The notes beneath the pieces are model-generated. The model had not been told where the DNA came from. It did no database searches and saw nothing but the letters and a program-made list of their open reading frames with translations. The translations under genes were made by a program, and so were the position numbers. 45,491 nt of DNA from a virus. Below, in pieces: positions 8,013 through 16,235 of this stretch; positions within the stretch are counted from its first letter, which is position 1; the number at the start of each line of letters is the position of its first letter. The stretch is taken from positions 1 to 45,491 of the IMG/VR virus record IMGVR_UViG_3300024429_000004. One strand, written 5' to 3'.

Positions 8013-8889
8013 GGCTGATAGGCAACTTGTCCGTCGCATGGACGCCGATGTGTCGCGGGTGATTCGCAAGGGCCTTACCAGCGCGCGGCAGATCGGTGCA
8101 CGCGCCGAGCGCGCGGCCGTCAAGGCCTATCGCCAGGGGTTGGATTACGGGGCGGCGGTGACGACCGAAATGGAGGCCCTGACCGAACTGCTGGCCGATG
8201 CCATGCTCCTCGCCCGGTTGATGGGCATGAAGCGCGCTATCGCCAGTCGGCCAGTTGATATGCGGCGCAGTCCCTATACCACGATGCTGCGAAACCTGGC
8301 GTTTCTCTGGGGCGCTGATCAGTTGGCTTTGCGCCATGCCCAGGAATTCAGCATCGCCGAGGCCGAGCTTACGGTGGCCCAGACCGGCCAGCTCTTGCGC
8401 CGTCGTCTGGACCAAGCGGCTACGGTTGTCACCATGCAGGGCCTGCACGTCCGAGAAGGGACCAAACTCTTTCACCAGGTGTTTCGTGCCTCTGGTCTGG
8501 TACCCCGGAATTCTTTCACGGCGCAGAATCTCCTGCGGACACAGGCCCAGATGAGCTACGCGACCGGACGCTACGCCGCCGATCAGGACCCGGCGGTACA
8601 GAAACGACTGTGGGGCTACACCTACGCCACGGCAGGCGACGAGGCGGTGAGGCTCAATCATGCGGCATTGGATGGTATGACCTTACCGAAAGACGATTCC
8701 CGCTGGGAGACGATGTGGCCGCCTAACGGTTGGTCATGCCGTTGTCAGGCCATCCCGGTGTTTGATGAACGGCCGGTGACCAAACCCGATGCGACGGTAA
8801 CCATCGGCGGGGCGGAGGTTGTGCCCGGCCCGGACAAGGGCTGGGCATTCCATCCGGGTAGGAACGGCAGGACGGGATTAGCAGCGTAG
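8002..8889 (+). CDS. Minor head protein (Mu gpF / SPP1 gp7-like)
   Basis: The product is 295 residues from ATG 8002. The N-terminal two thirds are long charged helices. The C-terminal domain carries the signature of the Mu F-like head morphogenesis family: AGDEAVRLNHAALDG, then PPNGWSCRCQAIPV near residues 230-255. These proteins bind the portal and are packaged in the procapsid. Its place directly after the portal gene is standard. Confidence 0.88.
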   Translation: MATEADRQLVRRMDADVSRVIRKGLTSARQIGARAERAAVKAYRQGLDYGAAVTTEMEALTELLADAMLLARLMGMKRAIASRPVDMRRSPYTTMLRNLAFLWGADQLALRHAQEFSIAEAELTVAQTGQLLRRRLDQAATVVTMQGLHVREGTKLFHQVFRASGLVPRNSFTAQNLLRTQAQMSYATGRYAADQDPAVQKRLWGYTYATAGDEAVRLNHAALDGMTLPKDDSRWETMWPPNGWSCRCQAIPVFDERPVTKPDATVTIGGAEVVPGPDKGWAFHPGRNGRTGLAA

Positions 8890-8900
8890 GAGCGCATGAT

Positions 8901-10181
8901 ATGCCATACACAGCAGAACACGCTTGCCGGGTAAACGACCCGGGGAAGTACAAGAGCTTCCGGCGACAGACGGGCAAGGGCGACCAGCCGGATATGATCT
9001 TCGGTATCCGCGCCGACGGCAAATCCGAAGTCCAGTCCTTTCGGTTCCCCGTAGACCGCTTCACGGAAGCCGCAGCTAGGGCATTCTGCCGGGAGCACAA
9101 GGGGCGATTCGAGAAGTCGGTCAAACCGCAGGCCGCGCGACTGGTCCTCAAAACAGAACCGCCGGTCTGTATTTCGGCCGAGATCGCGGGCGATGCGGGT
9201 CCCTATCGTCGATTTCGTAAGCACCTGATCAGTATTGGCAAGTACGTCAAAGAAGATCAGGGCTTAGAGTTCACGGTCACCGATGCCGTCATGCGGCATT
9301 GGGTCGAAGCGTTCGATGCGATGACTGCCAATGGTGTGACCATCCCTATGCCGGACGCACACGAAACGGCTGGGCAGGCGGCACACAATATGGGATATGT
9401 CGAAAGTTTGTTTATCGATGGGGATAAGCTGATTGCCAATGTCAAGCTGATTGGGCGGGATGCTCTTGATGCTGCTGCTCGTAACGACGTGTCGATCAGT
9501 GTCCCTCTTGACTTTGTAGATGGAAAAGGTGTGCGGTATGGGCAGGCTATTGAACACGTGGCTTTCACGCCAGAGCCGCTGATTCCAGGCCTCGATCCGT
9601 TCATACCGTTAGCCGCTAGTCGATGGCGTGTGGAGAATGCGACAATGAATTGGGAAACACTCGAAAACGCTCTCGGCGTAGAGGGCTTGAATGATGACAC
9701 GGCCAATGACCTGATTACCAAAGCGTTTCAGGCGCAGAACAAGGACACGGCTACGCTTCAGGCGTCCCTCAATGCCAATGAGGCCAAGCTGAAGAGTACG
9801 GAGACGACACTCGCCGAAGTCCAGGCCAAGGTCCAGGCCGAGCCTGAAAAGTTGGGACCCGTAACTCTAGACATGGCGCGCAAGACGCAGGCCACGCAAC
9901 TGGACATGTTGGTCCAGGCGAGCAAGATCACGCCAGCCGTGCGCGATGGTCTGCACGCGCTATTCATCGGCGACAACGGCGACCGCATCCAGGCATCGGC
10001 CGCCAATGGCACGCATCGACTCTTCGATGACGTGATCAGTTTGTTCGAGAAGAATGACCCGGTGGCGCTCGGCGAAAAGACCGGCCCGCAGACGTACATG
10101 AAGCTGAGTCGCGAAGAGGCGTCTGCGGATTCGCTGCTCAACCGGGCCAAGGCCCGGTCTACGGCTGCGGTTGCGGGCTGA
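8901..10181 (+). CDS. Prohead protease / scaffold (Mu gpI-like)
   Basis: The 426-residue protein has three parts. Residues 1-70 form a small N-terminal domain ending AFCREHKGRFE. About 85-220 resemble the Mu I-type prohead protease (HETAGQAAHNMGYVESLFIDGDKL, then NDVSISVPLDF). A C-terminal region contains a long coiled coil (LQASLNANEAKLKSTETTLAEVQ, about 270-310), as in scaffolding cores. It probably guides shell assembly and then cleaves itself and other head proteins. The N-terminal domain is an addition relative to the simplest protease-scaffold fusions. Confidence 0.8.
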   Translation: MPYTAEHACRVNDPGKYKSFRRQTGKGDQPDMIFGIRADGKSEVQSFRFPVDRFTEAAARAFCREHKGRFEKSVKPQAARLVLKTEPPVCISAEIAGDAGPYRRFRKHLISIGKYVKEDQGLEFTVTDAVMRHWVEAFDAMTANGVTIPMPDAHETAGQAAHNMGYVESLFIDGDKLIANVKLIGRDALDAAARNDVSISVPLDFVDGKGVRYGQAIEHVAFTPEPLIPGLDPFIPLAASRWRVENATMNWETLENALGVEGLNDDTANDLITKAFQAQNKDTATLQASLNANEAKLKSTETTLAEVQAKVQAEPEKLGPVTLDMARKTQATQLDMLVQASKITPAVRDGLHALFIGDNGDRIQASAANGTHRLFDDVISLFEKNDPVALGEKTGPQTYMKLSREEASADSLLNRAKARSTAAVAG

Positions 10182-10212
10182 TCGCCAATTGTTGTAAGGA
10201 CAAGAACACAGA

Positions 10213-10237
10213 GTTGGCGGCACAACAGGGAGTATAA
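10213..10237 (+). promoter_or_regulatory. Repeated hairpin plus Shine-Dalgarno leader, copy 1
   Basis: A 25-bp segment that recurs with one mismatch at 11283-11307. It contains a small hairpin (GTTG-gcggca-CAAC) directly followed by a GGAG ribosome site, 3 bases before the ATG region of the decoration gene. Only this gene and the major capsid gene have it, so it may set strong, matched translation of the two shell proteins. Confidence 0.7.
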
Positions 10238-10240
10238 AAC

Positions 10241-11269
10241 ATGGCTACGCTTACTGAAGCGACTAGGGTCGCCGATCTGGTAAAACATGAGCCGGATAAG
10301 TACGCCGGCCGGGACACCCCGTTTGTAGACCAGAGCCAGGCGCTCACCATCGGCGAGATCGTCCGCCGGGGGGCATCCGGTCGGGTGGTTGCCTATGCGG
10401 CGGCGGCGAACGAAAAACAGCAATGTCTGGTCACGGGCGCCGATGGCGGGACATTCATCATTACCGTGACTCTGGCTAGTGGCGCACGGGTAGCGACCGA
10501 TCCAATCGCGCACAACGCCAACGCTGCGGGTATTTTGACCGGGTTAGATACCGCCTTCACGGGCGGGGACGTGGAGATCAGCGCCGGTACCACGCCGGCG
10601 GATTTCACGGTCCACTGGATTGGCGAAGATTACGTGGGCCGGCTGCAACCGTTGCTGGAGCTGGACATTTCGGCCCTGACTACAGCAGAGGACGCGACTG
10701 TTCTGCGCACGCAGACCGGCGGCTGGGGCGGTGCGGCGGTTAATGAGGTGCACACCTGTACCCAGGATGAGCTAGGAACCGCTGGCACGTTCACGATCAC
10801 CGTCGATCACTGGGATGGTACACGGGTCACCACGGCTGATATTGCCTATAACGCTACGCTAGCCCAGACCCAGACAGCCTTGGACTTGCTAACCGGAACT
10901 ATACCGCAGATTACCATCGCGGGCGAGATCGATACGGATGCCGACTTGGTCTTCACCTACGATGGATCGATGTACCGAGGTCGCAATATCAAGACCTTGG
11001 TATCAATCGATGTGAGTTCTCTGACAACCACCACGACCTCTACCGCTGTAGAAACCACGAAGGGCGGTCCCGGCGGCGAAGAGGCGCCGCATGGCATCTG
11101 CCTGAAGGACGTGATCACGGCCGGCGGGGCATACACGACAAGAGGGCTGTTCCTAACCGGCGGTCCCGCAGTGGTGGATGTGGCCAAGCTGGACTTCGGA
11201 AGTGGCATTCGACTGGACATCATCGAGGGCCTGCGAAAGCTGGGCATCACGTGCAGGGACGAAGCCTAA
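10241..11269 (+). CDS. Head decoration protein with two inserted beta domains
   Basis: This 342-residue protein directly precedes the major capsid gene. Its ends (residues 1-50 and about 285-342, including TRGLFLTGGPAVVDVAKLDF) look like a lambda gpD-type decoration protein. Between them are two diverged copies of a beta-sandwich module at about 52-150 and 165-275. Each has the pattern GTF-x-ITV, then A-x-I-A-x-N-A, then a strand ending LDIS or IDVS. A related module occurs in the fibre at 21849-23147. The insertions would project from the capsid surface. Cementing function is inferred from position and the terminal parts. Confidence 0.7.
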   Translation: MATLTEATRVADLVKHEPDKYAGRDTPFVDQSQALTIGEIVRRGASGRVVAYAAAANEKQQCLVTGADGGTFIITVTLASGARVATDPIAHNANAAGILTGLDTAFTGGDVEISAGTTPADFTVHWIGEDYVGRLQPLLELDISALTTAEDATVLRTQTGGWGGAAVNEVHTCTQDELGTAGTFTITVDHWDGTRVTTADIAYNATLAQTQTALDLLTGTIPQITIAGEIDTDADLVFTYDGSMYRGRNIKTLVSIDVSSLTTTTTSTAVETTKGGPGGEEAPHGICLKDVITAGGAYTTRGLFLTGGPAVVDVAKLDFGSGIRLDIIEGLRKLGITCRDEA

Positions 11270-11282
11270 GAACTGACTGAAC

Positions 11283-11307
11283 GTTGGCGGCACAACAAGG
11301 AGTATAA
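11283..11307 (+). promoter_or_regulatory. Repeated hairpin plus Shine-Dalgarno leader, copy 2
   Basis: Second copy of the 25-bp element seen at 10213-10237, differing at one base (AAGGAG instead of AGGGAG). It ends 3 bases before the start codon of the major capsid protein and provides a perfect ribosome site. Confidence 0.7.
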
Positions 11308-11310
11308 CCT

Positions 11311-12321
11311 ATGTCGATTTTGGACGTTTTCAATACGGACATATTCAGCGCCGTGTCGCTTACCCAATCAATGAACGTGGAGCCGCCCAAACCGATGCGG
11401 ATTGGTCAGATGGGACTGTTTACCACCCGGCCGCTCACTACCCGAACGGCGGTCCTTGAACGTAAAGACAGGACTATTTCCATCCTCCCAACGGCCGAAT
11501 GGGGTTCGTCCGGTACGGTCGGTAAGACGGACAAGCGTGTGGCGCGCCCGTTTTCCATCCCCCACACGCCCCACGACGATGTGGTGTTGGCCAGCGAAAT
11601 CCAGGGCGTCCGCAAATTCGGGACGGAGGACCAACTGGAGACCATACAGGACACGGTGCTCGACAAGCTGGACCGCATGAAAGCGAAGCACGAAGTCACT
11701 CATGAGTACCGCCGGGCCGCGGCCTTGACGGGCTACGTCTATGACGCCGACGGGGCAACAAAACTCGTTGATCTGTGGACGGACTTTAATCTCACTCGCT
11801 CTTCGCAGGATTTCGTGTTCGGTACCAGTACGTCAAATATCCGGGGGTTCTGCCTAGCTATCAAGCGGGTAATCGAACGGGCGCTCGGCAATGGCGGGCT
11901 GATCGGTCATATTCACGGCCTGTGCTCGGAGACGTTTTTCAACGCCCTGATTGAGCACGCAACAGTCACTACCGCCTACGAGCGATACCAGGCGGGTGAG
12001 CAACTGCGAAACGACCCGCGCCCGATGTTCCCCTACGGCGGGATCCTGTGGGAGGAGTACAGTGGCTCGGTCGGCGATAGAGCGTTCGTCACCGCAGGCG
12101 ATGCCAATGTATTCCCCGTTGGTGTGCCTGAGCTATTCCTTGAAGCCTTTGCCCCGGCTGACAACATCGACGCGGCCAACAGCGTGGCCTTGCCCTACTA
12201 CGCGATGCAGGAAGTGATGAAGATGAAAAAGGGCATCGACCTGCACACGGAATCGAACGAGCTGCCTCTGTGCTCCGTGCCTGAAGTGTTGGTCAGAGCC
12301 CATTCGAGTACGTGGGCCTAA
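11311..12321 (+). CDS. Major capsid protein (phage E family, HK97 fold)
   Basis: The 336-residue product matches the lambda gpE-type major capsid family. It has the N-terminal IFSAVSLTQSMN segment, PHDDVVLASEIQGVRKFG in the E-loop/spine region, and GDANVFPVGVPELFLEAFAPADN near the C-terminus. It forms the shell hexamers and pentamers. Its gene has the second copy of the strong repeated leader and is followed by a GC-rich hairpin at 12333-12357. Confidence 0.93.
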   Translation: MSILDVFNTDIFSAVSLTQSMNVEPPKPMRIGQMGLFTTRPLTTRTAVLERKDRTISILPTAEWGSSGTVGKTDKRVARPFSIPHTPHDDVVLASEIQGVRKFGTEDQLETIQDTVLDKLDRMKAKHEVTHEYRRAAALTGYVYDADGATKLVDLWTDFNLTRSSQDFVFGTSTSNIRGFCLAIKRVIERALGNGGLIGHIHGLCSETFFNALIEHATVTTAYERYQAGEQLRNDPRPMFPYGGILWEEYSGSVGDRAFVTAGDANVFPVGVPELFLEAFAPADNIDAANSVALPYYAMQEVMKMKKGIDLHTESNELPLCSVPEVLVRAHSSTWA

Positions 12322-12332
12322 TGGGCTGATCG

Positions 12333-12357
12333 CCGGGCTTCGGTTGCGAATGCCCGG
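12333..12357 (+). other. GC-rich stem-loop after the capsid gene
   Basis: CCGGGC at 12333-12338 pairs with GCCCGG at 12352-12357, with an inner TTCG/CGAA extension. There is no U-tract, so it is more likely an mRNA stabiliser or partial attenuator separating high-level capsid expression from the genes behind it than a full terminator. Confidence 0.45.
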
Positions 12358-12393
12358 ATGGGAATTGTGGACCGGTAGCACAGGAGACAGCGA

Positions 12394-12741
12394 GTGGAAG
12401 GCGTTGACTTGACCTCATTGGGGACTGGTGGCGCAGTTGGGATCGCCTTAGTGATTATCTTTCTTCTCGTTAAGCATGTGGTTGCGCGCACTGGCAACGA
12501 TAGGGAAGCTAACCGCTGGAAAGATCTGTTCGCATTGGTGCGCCAGATTCATCACTGGGACCGTGATCTACATGACTGGCATTCCGCTACTGATGCCGAG
12601 GGGGTCAAGATATGGTATGTACGACGGTCGCTAGAAGAGGCGATCGTCAAGTTGGCCGAGAACATTGACAAGCAAACAGAAATTCTGCGGCAGATGCACA
12701 TGGAGTTCATAGCTCTGCAACGGGAAAAAACTAAGGAGTAA
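12394..12741 (+). CDS. Membrane-anchored coiled-coil protein
   Basis: The product is 115 residues, starting at GTG 12394 behind an AGGAG site. One transmembrane helix spans about residues 13-27 (GAVGIALVIIFLLVKHVVA). It is followed by a charged helical region and a C-terminal amphipathic helix (EEAIVKLAENIDKQTEILRQMHMEF). With the lipoprotein gene that follows three bases later, the pair resembles an inner-membrane plus outer-membrane partner set such as spanins, but its place between the capsid and connector genes is atypical for lysis. A superinfection-exclusion or entry role is the alternative. Confidence 0.5.
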   Translation: MEGVDLTSLGTGGAVGIALVIIFLLVKHVVARTGNDREANRWKDLFALVRQIHHWDRDLHDWHSATDAEGVKIWYVRRSLEEAIVKLAENIDKQTEILRQMHMEFIALQREKTKE

Positions 12742-12744
12742 ATC

Positions 12745-13035
12745 ATGGTATCGATGGTGTGGGAATGGTTGAAGTTGTGGTGGCTGCTGGGATTGCTGCT
12801 GCCGTTTCTGGGCGGCTGCGAATCGGCTGGGCCGCAGGACTTTGATGATGTAGTGCTAATTGTGGACAAGGTACGAGTAATTGCCCAAGAACAGGGAGTC
12901 AGTTGGGCTGTTACTGCCGATTTCACTGGCGATTTCTACGTCTACGAAACGTTCAAAATGGGCCTCGATTCTGGAATCAGGGTCCGGGCGCATTTTCAGG
13001 GTAACGCTCAGGGCGGTCATGCTGGTAGTCCCTAA
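12745..13035 (+). CDS. Small phage lipoprotein
   Basis: The 96-residue product has a signal peptide rich in Trp and Leu ending in the lipobox LGGC at about residues 22-25, followed by ESAG. The mature domain is about 72 residues, mixed alpha/beta (VVLIVDKVRVIAQEQG, then FYVYETFKMG), and is not proline-rich like Rz1. It therefore lacks the usual outer-spanin look. It follows the membrane coiled-coil gene by three bases and is probably co-expressed with it. Possible roles are an outer spanin or a surface lipoprotein altering superinfection; neither is proven. Confidence 0.6.
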   Translation: MVSMVWEWLKLWWLLGLLLPFLGGCESAGPQDFDDVVLIVDKVRVIAQEQGVSWAVTADFTGDFYVYETFKMGLDSGIRVRAHFQGNAQGGHAGSP

Positions 13036-13118
13036 CTTGTGTCGCTCGCCGTCGCTGCGGATGGTTGCCGCCAAATCCGTCTGCGGCGGTGTAGCGGCAT
13101 AACCGGAGGTGCAGTGCA

Positions 13119-13544
13119 ATGGCGTATGCGACGCGGGCCGACATAGAGAACATTTTCGGCAAGAGCAATGTCGAACAGTGGGCGGATTTGGACAATCTTA
13201 AGGTCCAGGTCGATATCACTGCTCGGATCACAACCGCGCTTGCCGATGCCGTGGAGTTCGTTGACGACACCCTGCGGGCCGGTCCATACGCCCTGCCGTT
13301 AACGGGCACACACGCGACGCTCAAGCGGCTGACGGCCATCCTGGCGGGTGTTCGGTTGTACGAAGCCCGTGGTGTGCAGGACATCAATGACGTAACCGGC
13401 CAGCCGATCCACAAGTACGTCTGGCACAAACAGGATGCGGACCGAACCTTGAAACGTATTCTCGCCGGTCAACTGCGCCTCGATGAACCCGATGAGGCAT
13501 CGATGGTACCGGCAGTAGTTACGGAGGATGACGATGACGATTGA
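13119..13544 (+). CDS. Head-tail connector (Mu gp36-like, DUF1320)
   Basis: The protein is 141 residues. The opening AYATRADIENIFG and the following helical bundle with ALADAVEFVDDTL and LKRLTAILAGVRLYEARG are characteristic of the Mu gp36/DUF1320 connector family, which joins portal to tail. It ends in a run of acidic residues encoded by GAGGATGACGATGAC; this sequence also supplies the ribosome site for the next gene. Confidence 0.82.
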   Translation: MAYATRADIENIFGKSNVEQWADLDNLKVQVDITARITTALADAVEFVDDTLRAGPYALPLTGTHATLKRLTAILAGVRLYEARGVQDINDVTGQPIHKYVWHKQDADRTLKRILAGQLRLDEPDEASMVPAVVTEDDDDD

Positions 13545-13926
13545 CTGGGGAGCTGTGCGGAACGGGGTGCTGATGTTGGCCGACTTATTACCGGAACAGC
13601 CCCGCAACCTTCTGTTGGAGTATGCTGGGACATTTGATAAACAGGAATACGAGGGTCGTGATCCGACTGCGGAATTGCTGGGAGTTCAGGCCGGTTTGGT
13701 TCATTGTCGGAATGCAGGTCATTCCGGTGTTGGTAATGCCTTTGCCTTGGTATCGACACTCGTGATTCGGGCATTGGCTACTAGGGTTGTCGTAGTTCCC
13801 GGAACTGCGCCCGCTTCCGCCGATGCGGCTTCAGCGGACACAGCAAAGGGCGCCCACGTAGAACCAGGACAATCCCAGTCCATTTTTCAACCCCCAGAGA
13901 GTGAGGTAGATACCAATGGCGTTTGA
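13534..13926 (+). CDS. Hypothetical connector-region protein
   Basis: The 130-residue protein starts at ATG 13534, correctly spaced from the GGAGG at 13523-13527; the earlier ATG 13528 is too close. The first 85 residues look globular and helical (VLMLADLLPEQPRNLLLEYAG). The last 45 are low-complexity, rich in Ala, Ser and Pro. No family is recognised. Lying between a connector and a small structural gene, it is probably a head completion or neck protein. Confidence 0.5.
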   Translation: MTIDWGAVRNGVLMLADLLPEQPRNLLLEYAGTFDKQEYEGRDPTAELLGVQAGLVHCRNAGHSGVGNAFALVSTLVIRALATRVVVVPGTAPASADAASADTAKGAHVEPGQSQSIFQPPESEVDTNGV

Positions 13927-14302
13927 CGCGAATTTAACGGTAGGTGTGGGTATTGCGGGGGTGGTCATAGGCAGGACCCTGACTTTCACCGGTACAGGTC
14001 ATAGCGGCTTCGACGAGACGATAGATGCCGACCAGACCGACGTGGAGGTTGAATGGGCCGTCGATGTATCGGCCTTGAAGCTGTTGGTGATGGTCGCCGA
14101 TCAGGATGTCACGATCGAGACTAATGACGGGGGTAGCCCTGTCGATACGATTGATCTGATCGCCAACGAGCCACACGTCTGGCACACCGACAGCCTGTAC
14201 ACCAAGAAGCTGACAACTGATGTCACGAGCGTGTTCATCACGACCGGTGCGGCAGCCACCCGCATCCAGTGCGAGGCCCTGACGGACGCGACGCCGGAAT
14301 AA
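13916..14302 (+). CDS. Small virion beta protein
   Basis: The 128-residue product is beta-rich and acidic, beginning MAFDANLTVGVGIAGVVIG and including LKLLVMVADQDVTIETND and SVFITTGAAATRIQ. Related small proteins sit between connector and tail-completion genes in several siphoviruses. Its start overlaps the previous gene's end by 11 bases. I infer a tail or neck structural component without assigning a named role. Confidence 0.5.
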   Translation: MAFDANLTVGVGIAGVVIGRTLTFTGTGHSGFDETIDADQTDVEVEWAVDVSALKLLVMVADQDVTIETNDGGSPVDTIDLIANEPHVWHTDSLYTKKLTTDVTSVFITTGAAATRIQCEALTDATPE

Positions 14303-14315
14303 GGAATACCAGCCG

Positions 14316-14882
14316 ATGTCTGTCAAAGTGAACTTAGCACCGCTGCGGCGCTTCCAGGATGACATCCGGCGCGGTCTGGCCGGCGGCTCCGGCCCGATCC
14401 GGGACGCCATACGGGTCTGGGCCGCCATGTACCGGGCTTTCGTCCAGGAGCGGTTCAAGCGGGCCAGCCGGGGCGGTGGCGAATGGACGGGCCTCAAGGA
14501 GGCGACGATCAAGGCCCGCCAGAGGAGAAACAAGGCCGGGCGCCGCCGGGGCGCACGGGCTGCTGGTGCATCACGGGCGGCCATCTTGTGGCAGACGGGT
14601 ACCCTTGTCGGTGCCCTCCAGCCGCGATTCGGCGGGGTAGTCGGCCAACTACAGGAAGACGTCCCTTTTGGCATTCGTGTGGGGTACGGCCGCGATGCGC
14701 ATCCCGGAACCGATGGGCGGGTGACCGTTCAAGACCTGGCGACATGGCACCAGACGGGTGCGGGCAACCTGCCGGCACGCCCGATCATCGTCGATCCCGA
14801 TCGGCGAACGGTGGACATGATGCGCCGAGAGATGGAGGACGCGATCCGGCGATCGCTGCGGGCCAATGGCATCCGAGACTGA
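14316..14882 (+). CDS. Virion morphogenesis protein (Mu gpG / HK97 gp10-like)
   Basis: This is a very basic, 188-residue protein. It follows the pattern of the phage virion morphogenesis family: an N-terminal helix, then FVQERFKRASRGGGEWTGLK, a basic RRR tract, the WQTGTLVGALQPRF segment near residue 100, and a terminal HQTGAGNLPARPI motif. These proteins complete the head-tail interface or help attach tails. Its stop overlaps the next gene by 17 bases. Confidence 0.78.
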   Translation: MSVKVNLAPLRRFQDDIRRGLAGGSGPIRDAIRVWAAMYRAFVQERFKRASRGGGEWTGLKEATIKARQRRNKAGRRRGARAAGASRAAILWQTGTLVGALQPRFGGVVGQLQEDVPFGIRVGYGRDAHPGTDGRVTVQDLATWHQTGAGNLPARPIIVDPDRRTVDMMRREMEDAIRRSLRANGIRD

Positions 14883-15378
14883 TCCGTTTACGCAGGTCTA
14901 TGACGCCCTGTATGAGCTTCCATGGAAGCGGGAGGCGCTGTGTCGGTTGGTCCGCGCTGGCAATCGTGTGTCGTACGCGGATGATGATCGCGATCCCGTT
15001 AAATCAACCGTGACAACCGCCGATTTGCCGGAGCTGCGGTTAGTCCCGTTGGGCGGTACGCCGCACCTGCAGCGCACCAGCAGCAGCAGTACGTGGCTCA
15101 TGCGCTTCCAGTGGATGCTGGCTACGGCCGACCAACGTGTGCATAAATACCTATTCCCCGTCGAATGGGAGCTGCTGCGGGCCATGGCCGACTGGGGGAC
15201 CTACCTTAAAGCGCTGACGTGGAAAACTGAGACGTTTGCTAGAGTGATGAAGCTCACTGATGCGCGGCTGGGAATGGTCGATCCCGAAGTGAGTCGCGGC
15301 ATCAAGGGTTGGATATCCGTCTGGGCATGTGAGGTGCTCATGCAGTTTAGTACCGTAAACCTCATAGCAGAGGAGTAA
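14866..15378 (+). CDS. Putative tail terminator / completion protein
   Basis: The 170-residue product has the size, position (between gpG-like protein and tail tube) and alternating helix/strand layout expected for a tail terminator. It contains LPELRLVPLGGTPHLQRTSSSS, then STWLMRFQWMLATADQR. It overlaps its upstream neighbour and ends four bases before the tail-tube start. Assignment rests mainly on gene order. Confidence 0.55.
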   Translation: MASETDPFTQVYDALYELPWKREALCRLVRAGNRVSYADDDRDPVKSTVTTADLPELRLVPLGGTPHLQRTSSSSTWLMRFQWMLATADQRVHKYLFPVEWELLRAMADWGTYLKALTWKTETFARVMKLTDARLGMVDPEVSRGIKGWISVWACEVLMQFSTVNLIAEE

Positions 15379-15382
15379 CATT

Positions 15383-16219
15383 ATGGCAGTGATAAGTGGA
15401 ATTAGCGGCGCGGTCGAAAAGTCGGGCGCCGCGGATATTGCCAGCGTAGGTGCCTGGAGCATAAACCTGGAAAGTGGTGCGCCGAGCCATGGAGCCAGTA
15501 ACACACAAGGCGGCACGACTACGATCCCCGGAAATAACGATTGGTCCGGTTCGTATGAGGCCTTTGGCCACACCCCGAGCATTCTACCAAACCAATCACA
15601 TGGTTTCTATGGAAGCATCGATGGTGTGAACGGCGCACATGGACAAATCAGGTGCAGTGCTGTAGACATCTTCATCGACATCGAGAACGGTGCGCCCATC
15701 GTCCACACTGTGGAATTCGGCGCCGATGGTGCATTGACGATCGAGGCTGAGACTGCCGCTGATGCGACTATCATAGAAGAGCCATCTAGTGTTGGGTGCA
15801 AGTTAGAACTCGCCAATGTGACCGCTCCGTCTTACGCAGTGGTACCGGACGTACGGAATATCCGCATCCGAATCATGGCCGACCTCAAGTCTTTTGTGAC
15901 AAGTAATACCAGCGGCGAGACCGAGCGTGCGCCCGGTCGATTGACTTACGAGATCACCTTTAGCGTCTACACTAGTGATTTCAGCACCCTACCGGCGCCC
16001 AATGACGTTCAAGCTATACGAATCTATGTGACTCAAACTGAGTACTGGGAATTCCGATGGGGGCTCTTCACGGCCCTGAGTGACATGGGGGCGAACATTA
16101 ACGACGCCAGTTTGGTCGAGGCGACGCTCACTGCCGTTATGAAAGGCGTGGCCGAGGTGAGCGGTAACCCCACAGTAGGCTTTATCAAGAAGCCGGATAC
16201 ATCAACGCTCTGGCCATAA
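15383..16219 (+). CDS. Major tail (tube) protein
   Basis: The 278-residue protein is nearly all beta: an N-terminal ISGISGAVEKSG with a glycine-rich hairpin, then GAWSINLESGAP, and a C-terminal EITFSVYTSDF and VEATLTAVMKGVAEV. It sits immediately upstream of the tail chaperone and tape-measure genes, the conserved position of the tail tube gene, and has a strong GAGGAG ribosome site for high expression. It would stack as rings around the tape measure. Confidence 0.78.
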   Translation: MAVISGISGAVEKSGAADIASVGAWSINLESGAPSHGASNTQGGTTTIPGNNDWSGSYEAFGHTPSILPNQSHGFYGSIDGVNGAHGQIRCSAVDIFIDIENGAPIVHTVEFGADGALTIEAETAADATIIEEPSSVGCKLELANVTAPSYAVVPDVRNIRIRIMADLKSFVTSNTSGETERAPGRLTYEITFSVYTSDFSTLPAPNDVQAIRIYVTQTEYWEFRWGLFTALSDMGANINDASLVEATLTAVMKGVAEVSGNPTVGFIKKPDTSTLWP

Positions 16220-16235
16220 GGAATAGGCGGCACCG

